From Bacteroides caecigallinarum (lineage in GTDB: Bacteria; Bacteroidota; Bacteroidia; Bacteroidales; Bacteroidaceae): a stretch of 44,335 nucleotides of DNA. Shown in pieces: positions 44,275 to 44,335 of the stretch. The notes under the pieces are model-generated. The model did no database searches. It had not been told where the DNA came from and saw only the letters and a program-made list of their open reading frames with translations. Position numbers and translations under genes: made by a program. The stretch covers positions 1-44,335 of the forward strand of contig NZ_JADYTF010000014.1 of the NCBI RefSeq assembly GCF_021530995.1, written 5' to 3'. Each line of letters opens with the position of its first letter. The stretch's first letter is position 1.

Positions 44275-44335
44275 TAACTTTGCCTCGTGGATCAAAGAGG
44301 AGGCGAGCTCTGCTGAGGAGCAACTCGACCAAGCA
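44275..44335 (+). promoter_or_regulatory. Promoter-like element and inverted-repeat cluster at window end
   Basis: TAACTTTG (44275-44282) matches the -7 pattern. It is followed by GCCTC/GAGGC (44282-44286, 44300-44304), CGAG/CTCG (44304-44307, 44324-44327) and CTC/GAG (44308-44310, 44315-44317). This G+C-rich, repeat-dense stretch could be the leader of a next gene or a transfer origin; the window ends here. Confidence 0.35.

Overview
The window looks like chromosomal DNA from a member of the order Bacteroidales, most likely Bacteroidaceae (Bacteroides/Phocaeicola type). The reasons are Bacteroidota-specific families (DUF4290, DUF4836, DUF4468, META lipoproteins), an F-ATPase operon that begins with beta and epsilon and has a long a subunit with a signal peptide, promoters that fit the Bacteroidota -7 pattern TAnnTTTG, and few strong Shine-Dalgarno sites. 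The species cannot be named from the sequence alone. No rRNA, tRNA, CRISPR array or insertion sequence was seen.

Layout. (1) 1-7.0 kb, minus strand: a five-gene operon. It encodes a secreted MltC-like lytic transglycosylase, a cytoplasmic gingipain/caspase-fold (C25) protease with a zinc ribbon, a large SPFH-like coiled-coil protein with zinc ribbons at both ends, a small basic protein, and a zinc-ribbon membrane protein with a Sel1-like tail. This is the most unusual part of the window. The last two genes overlap by 4 bases, immediately after an in-frame A AAA AAG heptamer that could fuse them by -1 frameshifting. (2) 7.3-13.0 kb, minus strand: housekeeping genes rfbB, a YfcE-type phosphoesterase, a secreted HExxH protein, bcp-recA, and carboxy(nor)spermidine dehydrogenase. 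(3) 13.2-16.3 kb: a two-META-domain lipoprotein converging on a yicC-gmk-small membrane protein-nadD operon. (4) 16.4-25.4 kb, plus strand: a long run with tsaB, DUF4290, murA, rimM, a degenerate M23 protein, dxr, rseP and a DPP-IV-like S9 peptidase. It links tRNA modification, ribosome maturation, cell wall, isoprenoid synthesis and envelope proteolysis. MurA has Asp in place of the fosfomycin-target Cys. (5) 25.5-31 kb: a DUF4468 protein, then rsmE, a DUF4836 lipoprotein and a degenerate LolD/FtsX-type ABC pair. (6) 31.1-38.4 kb: the complete F1Fo ATP synthase operon (beta, epsilon, AtpI-like, a, c, b, delta, alpha, gamma), followed by a small lipoprotein gene.

(7) From about 39.2 kb to the right end: an accessory, probably mobile, segment. 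It contains an XRE repressor facing away from a run of small proteins (two with excisionase/MerR-like helix-turn-helix regions) and a 1,071-residue primase-helicase (CHC2 zinc finger, Toprim, P-loop ATPase). Inverted repeats occur between the divergent promoters, before the second HTH gene, and after the helicase gene. No integrase, relaxase or capsid gene is visible, so the element continues beyond the window and its class (integrative mobilizable element or phage satellite) stays open.
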